DNA of 64,000 bases from Cylindrobasidium torrendii FP15055 ss-10. Taxonomy: Eukaryota > Basidiomycota > Agaricomycetes > Agaricales > Physalacriaceae. The position numbers were made by a program, and so were the translations under genes. Location: positions 40,859-104,858 of the forward strand of contig KN880507.1 in NCBI GenBank assembly GCA_000934385.1, read 5' to 3'. Within the stretch, counting starts at the first letter, position 1; each line of letters starts with the position of its first letter. The notes beneath the pieces were generated by a model, which made no database searches, was not told where the DNA came from, and saw only the letters and a program-made list of their open reading frames with translations. Positions 10,389 to 24,109 of this stretch are shown piece by piece.

Positions 10389-10760
10389 TTAGTGCCGGCC
10401 ATACGAACGTCCTTCAAACTTGAACACATATAACTCGCCGTGATGAGGCGGCTCAGGCAGGCCCGCCTTCATGCAGGTGGATATGTAGAGATGTCGGGCT
10501 CCTCCAAGGTTCAATGAAATATCTCCATTCTGCTTATAGAAATTCATTGGGCGCTCGCCGCTTCCGACAGCGTTCATACCGCACTGTGCAACGCTCTGCT
10601 CCATGGATTTATCGCAATCGTTTGACCTTCCAATTCCAAATCTCTTTGTCGGAGCTTCGAGCGACCCCAATGCAACATCATCATGGGAGATAGGCGCATC
10701 AACGTGCGCCTGGAAAGAAAGACCGTATTTTTGATGCGTGACGTCAATCTCGGCAATCAC
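10389..10760 (-). CDS. Orphan reading frame, possible 3' exon of a secreted or cysteine-containing protein
   Basis: A 123-codon open frame with balanced composition, unlike the low-complexity shadows around it. It stays open some codons upstream (KCANRHAVIAEIDV). Features: four cysteines, GIGRSND, CGMNAVGSGERP, NFYKQNGDISLNLGG, CMKAGLPEPPHHGELY and an ending of GRSYGRH before the stop. I do not recognise the family. If genuine, earlier exons should lie between 10.78 and 11.08 kb, where GT-AG pairs exist but no signal peptide could be assigned with confidence. Confidence 0.3.
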   Translation of the reverse strand: MIAEIDVTHQKYGLSFQAHVDAPISHDDVALGSLEAPTKRFGIGRSNDCDKSMEQSVAQCGMNAVGSGERPMNFYKQNGDISLNLGGARHLYISTCMKAGLPEPPHHGELYVFKFEGRSYGRH

Positions 10761-13545
10761 CGCGTGCCTGTTTGCACACTTCGTCTTTCCATTCGAGTGT
10801 TCAAACTGACCAAAACGGCTTGCCTACGCCAAGGCAATAGGCCCGGGATGACGAGAGTCGACATATTTACGGAGATTGTGCTCGATATGGCGCTTAGCAT
10901 GTCAGCAAAATGAGCTGGCCAAAGCAAGTCATTTGAGAGAAAGTTGAGTGAGTAGAAGTTGGGGCCTTCAACGAAGGACAAATGACTAGGAAGAGTGGAC
11001 CATTGGAGTCGAAGAGGTGGGATGAGCATAGCGAAGTCGATAGGGAAGCAATGAAGAAAGGGAAGATGAGCAAGCAATCAACCTAATGATCAGTATCCTT
11101 ACGTACATAATCATATTAGCTTGCTTCCCAATGCGGCCCTCGAGCCTCGAGGCATGGTCATTACCTCCGGTCGGACATTAGGAAAGGACGAAAAGATAGC
11201 AATGCTAATCCTATCATCCCATTTTGATGGCTACGTGCAGCTAATACGCGCCTGTATCGAAAGAAGAGGACGGGAGGAAGCAGGTCGTGACGTCGAGGAG
11301 TTGACTTAGCATGCCTCATTTCGCCAGTAAGTGAATAGTGCTAAGTGCTAAGCACGCACGAGGGATGCTACGACTTATCTGTTCCCGTCTACGGATGAAA
11401 AGAGAGTAGCCTTTCGAGTGAGTTACCATGTCAGTATCAGCGGCTACTGTCCTGGCTAAGTATCCGTGAGTGTAGCCGTGTTGCTATAAAGAAGGGATTG
11501 AGTGGCTCAGGCAAGAGATCGGGGGACGCCCTCTGAATCGATCGCGCCCCTCGGCATAATGAAAATTCATAACAGAGGGCGGACTTTTGGGTCCCGATGC
11601 CGTGGCTGAAAGAGAGCATGCCGAGAGGGGAGGATATGCCGTCCGGCATGGAAACGACGAAAAAAGAGAGAAAATATCCATGTCCTTGTGCACACCATCG
11701 TACAAGGATGCCAGTGCCAAATCATTCATGAGGAGATGTGTACTTAGACTAGACCGAACAACTGGACATGGGACGGTGAAAAAAACTTCGACGTAAGGAA
11801 TTGGACCATGAATGAACCAATGAAAAAAGAGGAAATGTGTTTGAGCGGGGGATGCTCGCATACCATCCCTCGTATTGAAACCTCTTGTCCTGCGAGCAGA
11901 TTGCCGGTATACAGACAACAGGCGCGCACGGAATGCGGGGAGACGACGGAAAGATGGGCGTGGGGAGAAATGCGGAGAGATGAGGAGAAAGCGCACACAT
12001 GAGCACAGACGCGTTCTAGACAAAAGGCATCTCAAACGCGAAATCGGGGGTCCTTGCAATGTTACCTATCTTCTTGCTCAATATTGGCGTCATCGACGAT
12101 GAAGAGAGTTCTAAGTTACGATGGGCTTCGTCCTCGAGATGGACCGGTCTTGATTCGGCGATCTCACGTTGTGATTATGGTATCATTCTCATTGTTCAGA
12201 CCCGTATCCGATCGAGGTTGGACGTAGCTGTGGACTGTTTGTATCTATGAATGAGTAGGCAACACGATGTAAAAGCAGCCATCACTGTGAGAAAGAAATG
12301 TGAAATCGTATGGGTTAGCCATCGGCGCTCAGCCTTCGAATACCCATAAGCCATTCTAATAGGCAACCAACCTGCAAGGTCTTAGCTGTCTGATGAACGA
12401 ATCTATGGTGATGCCCGCGACTAGCTGTGAGCACGGCAAGCGCCTCAGCCACAATGTTCTCGGTACAACGCGTGAACTCACAGTCACCGTCAGCGCCAAT
12501 AGCTTCAAGCACCATGCTGCAAACCATTCCGCTGATACACACGCAGGGGAACAACATTGAATACGAGACGTTGAACATTGTTTTTCGGCATCACATTCGG
12601 CATATCCTGCAGTCGAACGCCACTCACTCGCCTGAACTTGAAGACAAACATGGTGTTCTTCCGCGTGTGATACCAATTTATCGGCATGGAACTGGGACTA
12701 CAGGCTCGGTGTGTTCGAACCAACCTTTGGGGTCCCGATAGCGGATTCAATACATCACCTGTAGGGATCCGACTATGCAAGCACGGGGAGTCCAAAGCAC
12801 CCATTGCGGCTTCGGCAACTCGAGCAAGGCGACTTGAATTACGAACGTGAGGGCCCTGATGAGTTCTTTCGCGGAGTGAGTGGACGGATAAGAACGTTTG
12901 TAGTGCGTGCTAACACGCACCAAGCTATTTACTCGTTTGGTAGCCGCCACTGGGAGCTTTGGGGGGGTTGTATTTCGTGGGAACGCAGAAGACATGATAG
13001 GTGCTCAGCTGTGCAGAAAGAACCTTCATTGGTTGTGTATCAATACCACAGCGAACACGAGGCGAAGAAGGGCAAGTCGAAATCAAGAAGGTGCGGAAAC
13101 TTCAACATATACTTGTAAGGAAGCCATGAGCGAGGAAATGGATACTTTCGCGGGAGCCGGAAGCAGGCGGATCGCGCCTACAATAAGAATTTGGAATGAG
13201 CGGAAAATGACCTCTCTTTCAGTAAGACTTGTATTCGATTAAAGGTGAAAAAGCGCTTTCGCCGACCGATGAGGATTATGATGAGGTGTGGATTATTCTA
13301 CAACCCGTTTCGAGGCGGTTTATCCGTGTGTGTTACTTATCGTGCTGATACACACCAAAAACGCGTCCAAGTAAACAAAATGCCTAAGTCGGAGGTGCGT
13401 GGGAGGCCGTCGGCGATGGGAGCGCGATAGCGTTAGAAAACTACAGAAACCTGTACAAAGATTTGGTGCGCTTGTAGGTACCGGACAATGACAATAGTGA
13501 GTCAGGCGCTAAGCCCATCTGTCCATTGTCCACCCAATACACATT

Positions 13546-13608
13546 CAGTCAGTAAGCCAGATCGGTCAACTGGTAAGCCAAGTCGGCAAACTAGTAAGCC
13601 GATTCTAG
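13546..13608. repeat. Short degenerate tandem repeat, about 20-nt unit
   Basis: Three imperfect copies of a unit like AGTAAGCCAAGTCGGCAAAC follow one another. No coding context. Confidence 0.5.
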
Positions 13609-15255
13609 TCATGACTCAGACGCGCTTTGCGATACTCCCTTCTACGTCGGCAAAGGCGCGAGGCGTACACACAATAGGCGTGACTAAAGCTCGGAGGCGT
13701 CGGTGAAACCAGACACTGACAAGGACCACGAGGATAAGGACAAAAAAAACAAGGACGAATGGGATGCGAAGGCGAGGACGAATAATGGGAGGAAAACAAG
13801 ACACGGACGGGCTGCGGACAAGCTTGGGAGCCTGTTGGGCTGTGCGTCGAGATACGTACCAAGACAAGTTGGAGACAAGGAAGGTACCTCGAAGGAGCCA
13901 CACGAAACGAGAACGAGGAGCTGCGCATAACACGCGAAAGAGGGGCGCGAGAGCACAATGTCAAAGCGAGAGAGCGGGAGAGGAGCGATGGAGTTCGACT
14001 CTCGAGCAGGAATATCCGCGACACGGCGACGACACCCGTCCTGTCAGTCAATGTCTGTCTGTGATGCGCGCAGCTCACATACAAGACGGACGCACCCAGT
14101 TATTTGAAATTTCTCTCATTTCCTGCCCTAAGAACCCTATGTATGTACACACCGCTTTTTGGAAATGACAACGCTCCGCCGCCGCCGCCATCTCCAACTT
14201 AGCGCACGTGCGCTGTGGGTTTAAACAGCATTCCGAATTGAGATGAAAGGACAAAACAAGAGCTAGTGCAATCAGGTTGACATTTCGTGTCTAAGAGGGA
14301 GCAAAAAGAGCGAGAGGAGTCTGAGAGGAGCTACGTTCCTGAAGGTTGGGAGTCAGGCGCCGCGCCAGGGCCCAAGCATTCCCAGTGCGAACGTTAGGCG
14401 GAGCCATCGCAGACGATCCTACCTCCCAATTTCCTGTTGCCCTGTACTTATCGACGACCTTGACTCACACCTTTCACGCATAGTAGGTAAAATCCCGAGA
14501 GTCTCGAATGTCGAGGAGAGTCAAAGAAGGGTATTCAGACTGGCAGGGTGTAGACCGGTGAGCAGAGCTACACCAGAGAGAAACGAGGGGGTCCTTGCGC
14601 GTGTATACGGCTGGGAAACTCACCCAGGATGGGATTCCCTCGATATAATGGGCTTCCAGAGCTATCTGTGTAATACAGTCGGTGTTATCCACAGCGCGTC
14701 TTGAGTGATTCTGAAGTACCAAAGCTTGTATCGTCTTCACAGGTAGACGCCCAGCGACGTGCACGGAAGCCCTGTTCACTCGAGCGCGCAGAGAATGAAA
14801 TCCCTACTGAGTCCGTTGAATCAAAGCTGCGCTAGCAATGATTCCTACCAGCTGCGAAGGCCCAAGACAATGAATGAATGGTGAGTGGGAGAAGAAAGGC
14901 AAAGGTGGTGCGGGGTTTGCCGAGCTCTCCACGGAAGTACGTACGCCACCTTGGTTGTCGGGATAAGTATCCAGAATTAATCGAAATTTGTGCTGTTCAG
15001 TCGTTGTAAGAAATACTTTGGAACGGGGAGGCGGGCGGAGTTGGCGTCATCCAGGCTCGGCCTTGTGCATATCGTGACCTTCACGCGCTGACATGGTACA
15101 AGAAAACATTCATTTGTTATTTTCTATATTTCCAGAAAGCAGTTCCGTGCTCTAAAGCATATACTGGGAGGATATCATACAAAGTACAAGAAGAGATGTG
15201 ATGGTACAGATATACATAAACGTTAGCGAAATAATCAAGAAGAATGGCGTAGGCT

Positions 15256-16366
15256 CTAATAGCTGTATCCAACTGTTTGTCTGGGATGCCTATCCCAGTT
15301 GTCGTATGATGATTGCCAATGGTGCTCGGGGGCGGCGGCGGCGGAACCGAGCTGGTAGTTGTGCGAGTATGTGTTCTCGTAGCCGACGCTGCTGTCGCTG
15401 GCGGACGAGTATGGCGATGGAATGGACGCATGTGTAGCGTAGGGCGACGACTCTGCGGGGAACTGGATGAGGCCGTCTTCTGGGAAGGCGGAGTACTGCG
15501 TTGGAGAGGACGTGTATGACGTCGGGGACGATGAATACGGGGACAGTTCTGACCAGCCAAGGTCGAAGGAGACAGGCTCGGTCTTGACGCCCGTCGGCGG
15601 CAGCGGGAAGTGCGAGTCGGGGATGCTCAGGCTCGGCGTCACAGGCGAGTCGCCAGATGAGCTCGAGCCAGAGGACGAGCTTTTGGATGGTCGGCGCGAA
15701 CGGTCAGAGTTGAACCGAGTGATAGAGTTGTATCTGGGGCGAGAGATGAGGGAGAGTGGCAGAGGGAGGCAGCGCATATACACACCTGTTCTTTGCAGCG
15801 AGACCCGTTCTGCCCGGGAAGTACGTCTTGACGATTTTGGTCCACAGCTTGCCATGCTCGTTGACGGCGCTGAGAAGGAGGGCGTCCGCCTCGGGAGTCC
15901 AGCTGGTTCGGTCGATGGCAGGGTTCAAGGTGTCTGTCCAGCGCTTGGCGCATTCTACACAATAGCATCAGAATCTTGCGCCACGGAGGCGAGGGCAAAC
16001 AATACTCACGATCGCTGTTGCGAGTGCAGACCTGGGAGGCGACAAGGCTCCAGCGAGTGCCGTAGTGCTCGATGGCCTTTACCAGTCGCTCGTCCTCATC
16101 CGGCGCCCAGCCACCCTTGACGACGTCGCTGGCCATCTTGGCAAACCAGCGCTTGCGGCAGTCCTTGTTCGTGCGGTCGGGTACATGTTTGGCGATAGCG
16201 TGCCATTTGGATGGGTTTTGCGTATTTGGGTCCTCTGAGTGTATAGTCAGCAAAAGTGAGCCTGAGGAGGATGAACAATGGGCGCACCTTTCTGAACAGC
16301 CTCACGTAGAAGCTGGTCCTCCTTCAGAGTCCAAGAGCGGCGTTCGCGAGAAGTCATCATCAACAT
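15256..16366 (-). CDS. Three-repeat (R1R2R3) Myb transcription factor
   Basis: Exons: 16366-16288, 16234-16010, 15954-15786, 15733-15256; 316 aa. Repeat 1 spans SWTLKEDQLL to DCRKRWF, repeat 2 GGWAPDEDERLVKAIEHYG to QCAKRWTD, repeat 3 TSWTPEADALLLSAV to KNRYNSI. Each has the spaced tryptophans of Myb/SANT repeats and a basic recognition helix, and the three lie back to back as in c-Myb-type DNA-binding proteins. The first exon is tiny and begins only a few residues before repeat 1. The tail after about residue 170 is Ser/Pro/Tyr-rich, typical of an activation or regulatory region. The product is nuclear and probably binds an AAC-core site (family knowledge). A TATA-like element lies about 85 bp upstream of the ATG. 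Target genes cannot be inferred. Confidence 0.88.
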
Positions 16367-16450
16367 CTTGAGCAGTGGATAGTCTTCGAAACTGGCTGGA
16401 AGACGAGGTGGGGAGAGATGGTTGGTTATGAACTCATCTTCAGCCGTCCT

Positions 16451-16458
16451 CTTAAATA
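16451..16458 (-). promoter_or_regulatory. TATA-like box (TATTTAAG) of the Myb gene
   Basis: Lies 85-92 bases upstream of the Myb start codon on the coding strand. A long pyrimidine-rich tract on the plus strand at about 16.55-16.90 kb lies further upstream. Confidence 0.4.
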
Positions 16459-19400
16459 GCCCAGTCAGGGTGGCCAACAGAGTGCGAGAACCAGATCTCC
16501 GATCTTCAGATCCTGGGTGCAAAAATTCGTCCTTTTCTCAAACTGCCTTTTGGGGATATGTTTCCGGCAACTTACCTTTTGGCCTGTCCGCGCTCTTTTC
16601 ATATCCTTTTCGTCATTTCCCACAGACTCTTGCTATATCCATATCCCTCTTTTCCCTTGGCTATGTCGGATAGCGCTTGTTTCCGACCCCTCCCGCCCTC
16701 GGCGCTGACACCATCCGCCCTCGTCATCCGCGCCGAGTCCCGCCGGCACTCAATGATGTCTATAGTGCGCATGCCCTCGGTGCCTGTCGTACCTGCCATC
16801 AAAAAGCAAAATTCCATAATTAAATACATAAACCTCCCTTGTTCCTTTTCTCTCTCTACCTTTTCTCCCTTGTTTCTACTTTTCCCTCGGCACATCTCCC
16901 GACGCACCCGAGGACTGCGTCGGTTTCTGGCAGCCACCATTATGCATCGGCATCTTTCCGACACGCTGTCGGCGTCTTTATATCTCCTCTACGCGAACGT
17001 CCTCGGATTGCATCTGTGATCTTCCCTCGGACCACGGAGGATGCCGCTACTGCTACTTTCCAGCCATGTCTACGTTTACCTTGCAAGGGCGCTCTCACGC
17101 GCTGCCAACCCTCATTTCCATGTAGCGGCAGTCACTTGCTCAGCTGCGTTTACAAATTACAACTATTCTATTGAGAGTTCGGATACTAGACTCCTCGACG
17201 AAAAAGCAAGTATGACGCGCCTTCATCCACTGTGCTCTTCCTCTCCCTTCCAACGAACATTTCACTCTCATACAGTCATCTTCAAAACAATGAATAGGAT
17301 TCTAATCGACCATTGGGCCTCAATCGAAAGATACGGTCTGAACTGTATACAAACAATGCATCTCACTTGGGATTCCAATCGTAACATATGCTTTTGGGCA
17401 CGATGCTACGCTTTACTCGACGTCCGGTCATATATAAGAAAAAGATCTGCGACGCGCTTTCGGTTATCCAGGTGGGAGTTGAGAGTAATCTACCCGGCGG
17501 GGGAAGCTAAGCTGGAGAAGGAAACCGTAGACTTGATAGCCGAGTTTCCTCTCGGATATCTTTGCGTCTTTTCCTAGTGTTGATGGTCAGTTGAAGTGCT
17601 CGAAGTCGCCTGTGTGGAGCACTGACTCTACACCGACGGTGTCTGGCTCGTAGGATAGGTCGTGCAACTTCCAGGGCACTCACCTGTTCGTGTCAACGTT
17701 TGAGAGTGGATTGGACTACGAACACGGAGAGATTGTTTATCCAAATCCCAATATTTTCAAACGTGGTGCCTCCCTTCGCCATGGCTGACTTACAACTCGC
17801 CATAGATTGGATACCCTACTTTCGCTGGCTTGTGGTATTCCCTCAGTGGCGCGGAAGGATGGATAGTGAGCCACAGATTTACAGTCTACTAACGCTCATC
17901 ACTTAATCTCTGGCCTATAAACGACAAAGGTCAGAAGGAGCGTGTAACTTGTTATTATTAACTTGCCTATAGCGATTACTGCGAGATAAGTACCACTTTT
18001 GTTTCTAGATGCGCATCAGGTGTTCGTCGAGAAAAAGGTGTACCTCAGAGTGTGCCAGGAATTTATAGAATAATGCGAGCAGCGAGGGTGCGAAAGACGC
18101 GCTCTTCAAGACACACATTGAGCACAGGGGATGTAGAGCACTCTCAAAATAAGCAATAAGCGTCCCTGTAGTGAAAGCCAATTGATGTTATTCACGAGAT
18201 ACATGCAGGGCATGGATGACGCGCAAATGCCCATTATCTTGTGAATACCAAGTCACTGATATGTGGGTAGTATCAAATACGGAGCCTACTTTCATGGCCG
18301 AGATACGCTCATTCCTTCATCGCCCTTCTAGTATGTATGGCCAGCGGGATCCCTTCACTGTTCTTCGCATTCAGCACTGGATACATGACACGTACTTTCC
18401 GAGTAGCGCATGTATCCAATATACAGCATGAAGCCAAACTTTAAGACGCATCAGTATCACCTCTCCGCGAAACCCACGCCGCCCTCCCAAAACCCACACC
18501 AAGCCCTGTTATTTCTATTCTCGTGCTCGTCCCGACGTCCAAGGAGGGAGGCGTCGCCACAACGGAGCGGGCGCTTCAACTGTAAGACGCCGAGTAAATG
18601 GGCATCGAAGATTTCGGCGTGTGGGCACCTTATTTACCACGGGCCTCAATGGAGGGGAACGCCAGCACGCGATCACGTGTCATGGAAGATCGAAAGACAC
18701 CTCCATTTGGAGTTGCGAAGGCGTGACTTGCTCTGAACTCGAGCTTGAAATGGACAACGTCGGGCTCTGTGTGTTAATTCGGTGCGAAACGGACTTCGCA
18801 GTGGATGTTCGAGGGGTGTATATGATGAAGTTTGGCAAGCGTGAGACGTGCATGTTCGCTAGTTTACCTCCGCGGAAGATACAATATACACACAATGTCT
18901 TTCTGTCCATAATCCGCCGGAACGGACGCTGTCCGAGGAGATGATTATATAACTTCTCACGTGAATGCGGCGCAGTGTTCAAGTCGTCGGTTCTCGCATT
19001 CGACGGTAGGAATGCGATCTAGTGGCCGACGCTTGCCAAGAAATAGCGCAGTGCATGCCGCGCTACACATTTCCGTGCAAAAAGTGTTCTTCGTAGGCCT
19101 TCCAGCAGTGCGGGAACCTTGGCGGCCCTCGGATATCATGCATTGACTTGAAGTTGTAAGCTCCCTCTCTACGAGTGAGTGACCGGCTGTCTCTATAGCA
19201 CACTCGTAGCACCCATATAATTTGCACGTAAACTGCTCACGACTTCCGCACAGTCGAAGGAAGCATGACATGCATTTTGCACATTGACTTGAGCGTGGGA
19301 AGCAAGAGAGCTGTTTATTGACCGGCATGGTTTGATCCCCGTGGGGAGGCACTTGATACGCCGGACTCTCTGCTCTTTCCTTTTCCCATCAACTCCACAA

Positions 19401-22400
19401 GTGTTTTCTTCCTCTTCCTATGTATACTGCTTGCACACAATACACTTATCGGACGCCGGAAAGTATGACGACGAAGCAGGCAGGATAGTGCATGGTCGGC
19501 GATTCCTAAGGAGTATTGTGAGCAAATGGAATACTGCGTCCGAGGCATCTCCCGGCGAACGACCCTTTATCACTCCGACTGCTTTCGCACACTACATGTT
19601 CTATCTGCAATCTTAATTGTCCTGAGCACATTCTTGCTGCCGGAAACTCAGCGTGCGCGTAGTGGTGCCTCGGTGAGTGAAAGGTAGCCTCGGCCATTGA
19701 CAGTGAAAGGTTATCAGCACTCTAACTGGCTGCAGATTTCTCACTCAAAGTAACGGTATTGGATGTACTCGTACATGGATAAGACAGATAAACAGCAGCT
19801 TTCGGCTACTCACCGTGGTAGACTCCGCATTGCGGCATTCCAACGTCTAGCTTCCACTCCACCGCGTTCTACACACACCCTACGCTCTTGCTCCACCTTG
19901 GAGGTTCATGAGACGACCATTTCGAGCCTTCCACTCTTCATTCACCCTCAACGAGTTTCTCTGAAACTTGCTTGAAAAAGTCACTACGAAAGGGCGAAAC
20001 CATACCAGTGAGGCCCATGTCTCACGGCGCCGGTATTGACGCCACATACCGGGAACGCAGTTCTAGCTCCCCTACATTCCAATTATCGACATCCTTGAGG
20101 CAAACTACAAGGCCGGAGCCAGTGTCCGTGTCCAGTCGGTGAGTTAGTTATCTTCTTCGCCATCGTCCCTTCAAGTCCTAACGTTCAGCTTCAAATTGGA
20201 CTCCCTTAACTCTTCTTGGTTCGCAGCACTGTGAATGACGTCGAGACATTCCTATCCCTTCGACCAAGCCCTTCGAACTCCTTCCTCTTTTGTTTTGATG
20301 GCCGCGTGAGATTATAGATAACGCACGCGAGTTAGATCACCGGCTATTGCGCCGCGCACGGACAGTCCCTTATCCGGAGCGTCCTTGCTGCCGCCACGCG
20401 AATATGGGGGGTCCCACGCGCAGAGTACGAAGTCTCTTGGTTGACAGTTCGAGGTTGCGCTTGGGACGACTTGGTTGGTCAGTCAGACCGGCCTTCACTC
20501 ATTCACGCCCCTTGTATCTCTCTGACAGGTCCCCCCGTCCTTGCAATATTCTGATTTATGTATGTGAGTTACTACAGACGACGAGATATGCTCGGCCAAA
20601 TTCCGACGCACGAGCTGATGTAGGAGGGTGGCTCCAACAGTGCCTTCAGGTTATATCTGTGCTTCGTCCGTACCTCTGGGATTCAGAAAGTTCGCCTAGT
20701 TCTGGTTTATCGACGCGGCCCAATAGCGCCTTCCACCATCCTCCCTCCTCGAAACACGAGCGGACGATTATAAATACAATGCACTATCTTAGACGCGCCC
20801 TGAACTCACCAACAAAAGCGCGGGTGGGTTGTTCAAAAACGTGCTCCTGCGTTGTTTTGGCTGTGATTATTGCGAATAAGCACGTCTGTCCGTGGATCCA
20901 GGAGGAAGCCTCATATTCGCGCGCACAAGCGGACAACAGTGTACCAAATTTCCCACGGTACGGTGATTGGATTGGCATCATCAACCACCCTCGGGCTTCA
21001 CGGTACCTTCGAGCGTGGTGTGTTTGCGGAAATACGAGGACACGCCGATACACATTTCCCAGCTCTCGCCAATCTTCACTACAATAGTATGGACCCTGAA
21101 TCACTGTACGCCATTGTGCTCTTTACGGCGACAGCTACTGTATACAGTACTATAGGTACGGCCTACGCCACCGCCCAATGGCAATAGCAATGCTCCATTC
21201 CAGTATTTATTCTTCACGTCCTCGGGAGACTGACTCTAGTCGACGGCCATACTGAATGTATACAATCGAAGGTCGCAGAATGTTGTGGAATGCTAACATG
21301 CCACTTTCACGAAGCCGTTCTCTTTCTCCTATAATAATAGAGTCATCCCGTAGCACTGAAGAATGCAGGCGCAGATGCTGATAATCACATGCCAGTGCGG
21401 AGGCACGTGATGAGATGAATACCACATCAGCGACTGGTAGAGGACATATACGCTGACTGGTGGAGGATAACTGTATACAGCAAGTGATGTGTGCATTGTA
21501 CACCGACTGGTTGGAAGTCACGGTATGAATGCTGAATGATGCACGATGACCGATGCGTATAACTAACTAATATACAGTGCATTCCGAACAGCCGAAGGAA
21601 GCCGCATCCGCGGCGCGTAGACATCAGCGAAGGATATACGGATCGTCGGATAGTATCCTCATGTAAAATCGATTTGAACAGTCTCCTTTGTACCCAGGCG
21701 GTTAGTATCGGCTACAGCTGTTTGCGATACGTAGAACATAGTGAGTGAAACGCTTCTGGCGCGGTGGTGATTACATTCATTTGGAATAGAGTATTTCTTA
21801 TGTGAGTCAGGCCGTCGAAGACTCGAAGCTTGGTCGAAGCGGCCATCTGGCTTGTTGTTCAATACGAACTCTTGTACAGTCACCGAAAACCTCGAATACC
21901 TCTCTGATATTAAAGCCAGCGCTATAATGATGTGGTTTACCTCATACCAAGGTATGTGCGAGCTTCGAAGTTTGTGGCGTATCGAGACGGTCACGTGCTA
22001 TGAAGCACCGGACTAAACGCGTGTTAGGCAGACATTCCCAGTCCTTCCATCAACCTAAATAACGCTTCAGCATAACTCTCCATATATACAGTCGAGGCTT
22101 TATTCGTTGTCCTGATTTACATGACGCGTCGGAACTCCGACCTGGGGAAGAGTGCATGGCCAAGAAGCGGTCTCGACTGCAAAGAAGAGACGCAAGACGA
22201 GGAAAGAGACGTAGAATACATCATCTTATTGAGAAGATGTGTAGATGTCAGGGACATAGGCCATATATATGATGGTGCACACTCTGTTTTTCTTAGCGGC
22301 GTATAGCTCAGATGCCTTGAGTGTTGCTCCACTAGTATGTCGTTTGTCCGTGACCGTAACCTCTTTTCTGCTCCGCTTATACTGACCAAGTCACCGGACT

Positions 22401-24109
22401 CACATCAATGCGGCGCGCCTCTCTGATGTGCTGTGTTACATGGAGGCTCAAGCCCATTGTGCTTACCTATCACTGATAAAACCTCCGTACAGTAGCGACA
22501 GGGCCACACAATCTTAGCTCCGTCTTCCCCGTGAATAAATGAATAACACACGAGCTTCGGAGCACGGGTCCCGTCAACACACGAGATAGAGTTAGACAGA
22601 TGGCAGAATCTACTCCGGGCTTTGCAGCGGTGATGGGAAATCAGGAAATCGCAGAAGCAGGAAAAATACTTTGGCACTAATGCGCGACGGATTCGGTAAG
22701 GTCGTGCTAACGAGCACCATGATATTGAAATTGAAGGAAAGCGTGTGGCTAGTCGGAGGCATGAAAGCGTCGAGGACAAGACCGCGGTGCGACGATATGC
22801 TCGGTGCTGCCGACACGCTTACCGACGAATTAAAGCACTATATCCTCGGTATACACTGGGAATTGAGCTATTAAATATTCGCGCACGTCTTCGAGCCATC
22901 GAAAGCATGTCTGTCCATGAAAAACCGACTGCAATACGGCGATACGACCGTCACTCAGCGCGACTCTGGGCTGCTACCCTGTGTCGTAGGCGGCAATGCA
23001 GACATACGGAATTCCGAACACGTCCTCGGAATGTCGAGAATCATGCTATGAGGCTTGAAGGACGAGGAAGGTCAGCGAAGGGCGCGAGCGGCCGCTGCCA
23101 CGACGAGCGGCTTGGTGTTTGGAGAGAAAATATGGATAGATGTCATCGCGTACATCTCCAGCTACTCATTGACGAGCATGCAATACATATCAGAGGACAC
23201 TTTTATCATTCCGATTTGAAGTCAAATCGATGTTTCGAAGAATGTGTCCATTTTGGGAAAGGTAGGTTGGATGGACACATATTACTCTTTTCGTCCGAGA
23301 TCTCGCGTGAATGGGGATAAAAAGTGGATTTGAGTTTTGCAGCATGAGTTCAGAACAAGTTTAATCACCGAATGCGTGGAGATGACCAAGTTTGGAAAAA
23401 GAATCGTGCTGAAGGCATCTCGGTAGTGACGGGACGTGGGCCCGTACGGAGTACATATACCCATCGGGGAGAGCTTTTGAGCTTCTCAATGGGATATAAG
23501 CTCGTGCGTTTGGGCACGTGAGCGTGTCGCCTCAGCTCTGCACGATACGGACTAACGTGGAGTAAAAGAACGGGCAAATTGTGGCGGGAATCAAAGGGAC
23601 AAGGAAGGAAAAGGAGGGATCCCCATTATTTGCGTATCGTGTAGCATATCTAGAGCAAGAAGTGCAAGGGAATCAGTCTGCCGTCATGAACGTCGAGAAT
23701 GAAATAATTACAGATCATGACAGCCACTGCACCTAGGGTAACGAGCAGCGACAAGTCGTGGTGCAAATATCAATGGACGCTCTAGGGGAGAAAAAAAATC
23801 CGTGAGTGATAGGTGGTGGTTGTAGCGGCAGTCGAAAGCAAAGCCGCAGACAAACGCGACGCAGACCATGAGCCTCAGATGGGCTTACGTCACTTTCTCA
23901 CGGTCACCTTCTGGAGGTTCACTTCGTTCTGTTGTGGGTAAAAATATAAGCCACCGTAGTCAGTCTAGAAGTCCTCAGATAGATACCATTATACGAGCTT
24001 ACAAATGGATGGCAGTAGCAATGAAAGTCAAGACCCGGCGTTACAATGCACACATAGAAATATAATTGCCATAAACCCTACATAAATCGTGTCAGTCATA
24101 ACCTCCAAA
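16459..24109. other. Gene-poor region of 7.6 kb
   Basis: No gene I can support. Open frames of up to 246 codons exist (20347-21087, plus) but lack family motifs, have arginine/serine-heavy composition and no paralogue in the window. Weak F-box-like similarity at about 22.75-23.0 kb (plus) is too poor to call. A repeated GACTGGTNGAGGA-like unit occurs near 21.43-21.52 kb. No transposon proteins or terminal repeats were found. It could hold non-coding RNAs or strongly degraded elements. Confidence 0.4.

Larger units (their letters stand above)
9561..15255. other. Gene-poor region of 5.7 kb
   Basis: Apart from the orphan reading frame at 10389-10760, I find no recognisable coding sequence. It contains short open fragments on both strands (for example around 12.3-12.7 kb, minus), a short tandem repeat near 13.55 kb, a purine-rich tract at about 13.69-14.03 kb and a CCG run near 14.17 kb. 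No transposase, reverse transcriptase or terminal repeats were seen. Confidence 0.45.

Noticed and set aside
20347..21087. 246-codon plus-strand frame as a gene
   Set aside because: Composition is arginine/serine-heavy, no domain, no promoter or splice support, no paralogue.
22745..23000. F-box-like segment (TLGIELLNIRARL...)
   Set aside because: Only a faint resemblance to basidiomycete F-box proteins; no F-box core and no continuation.
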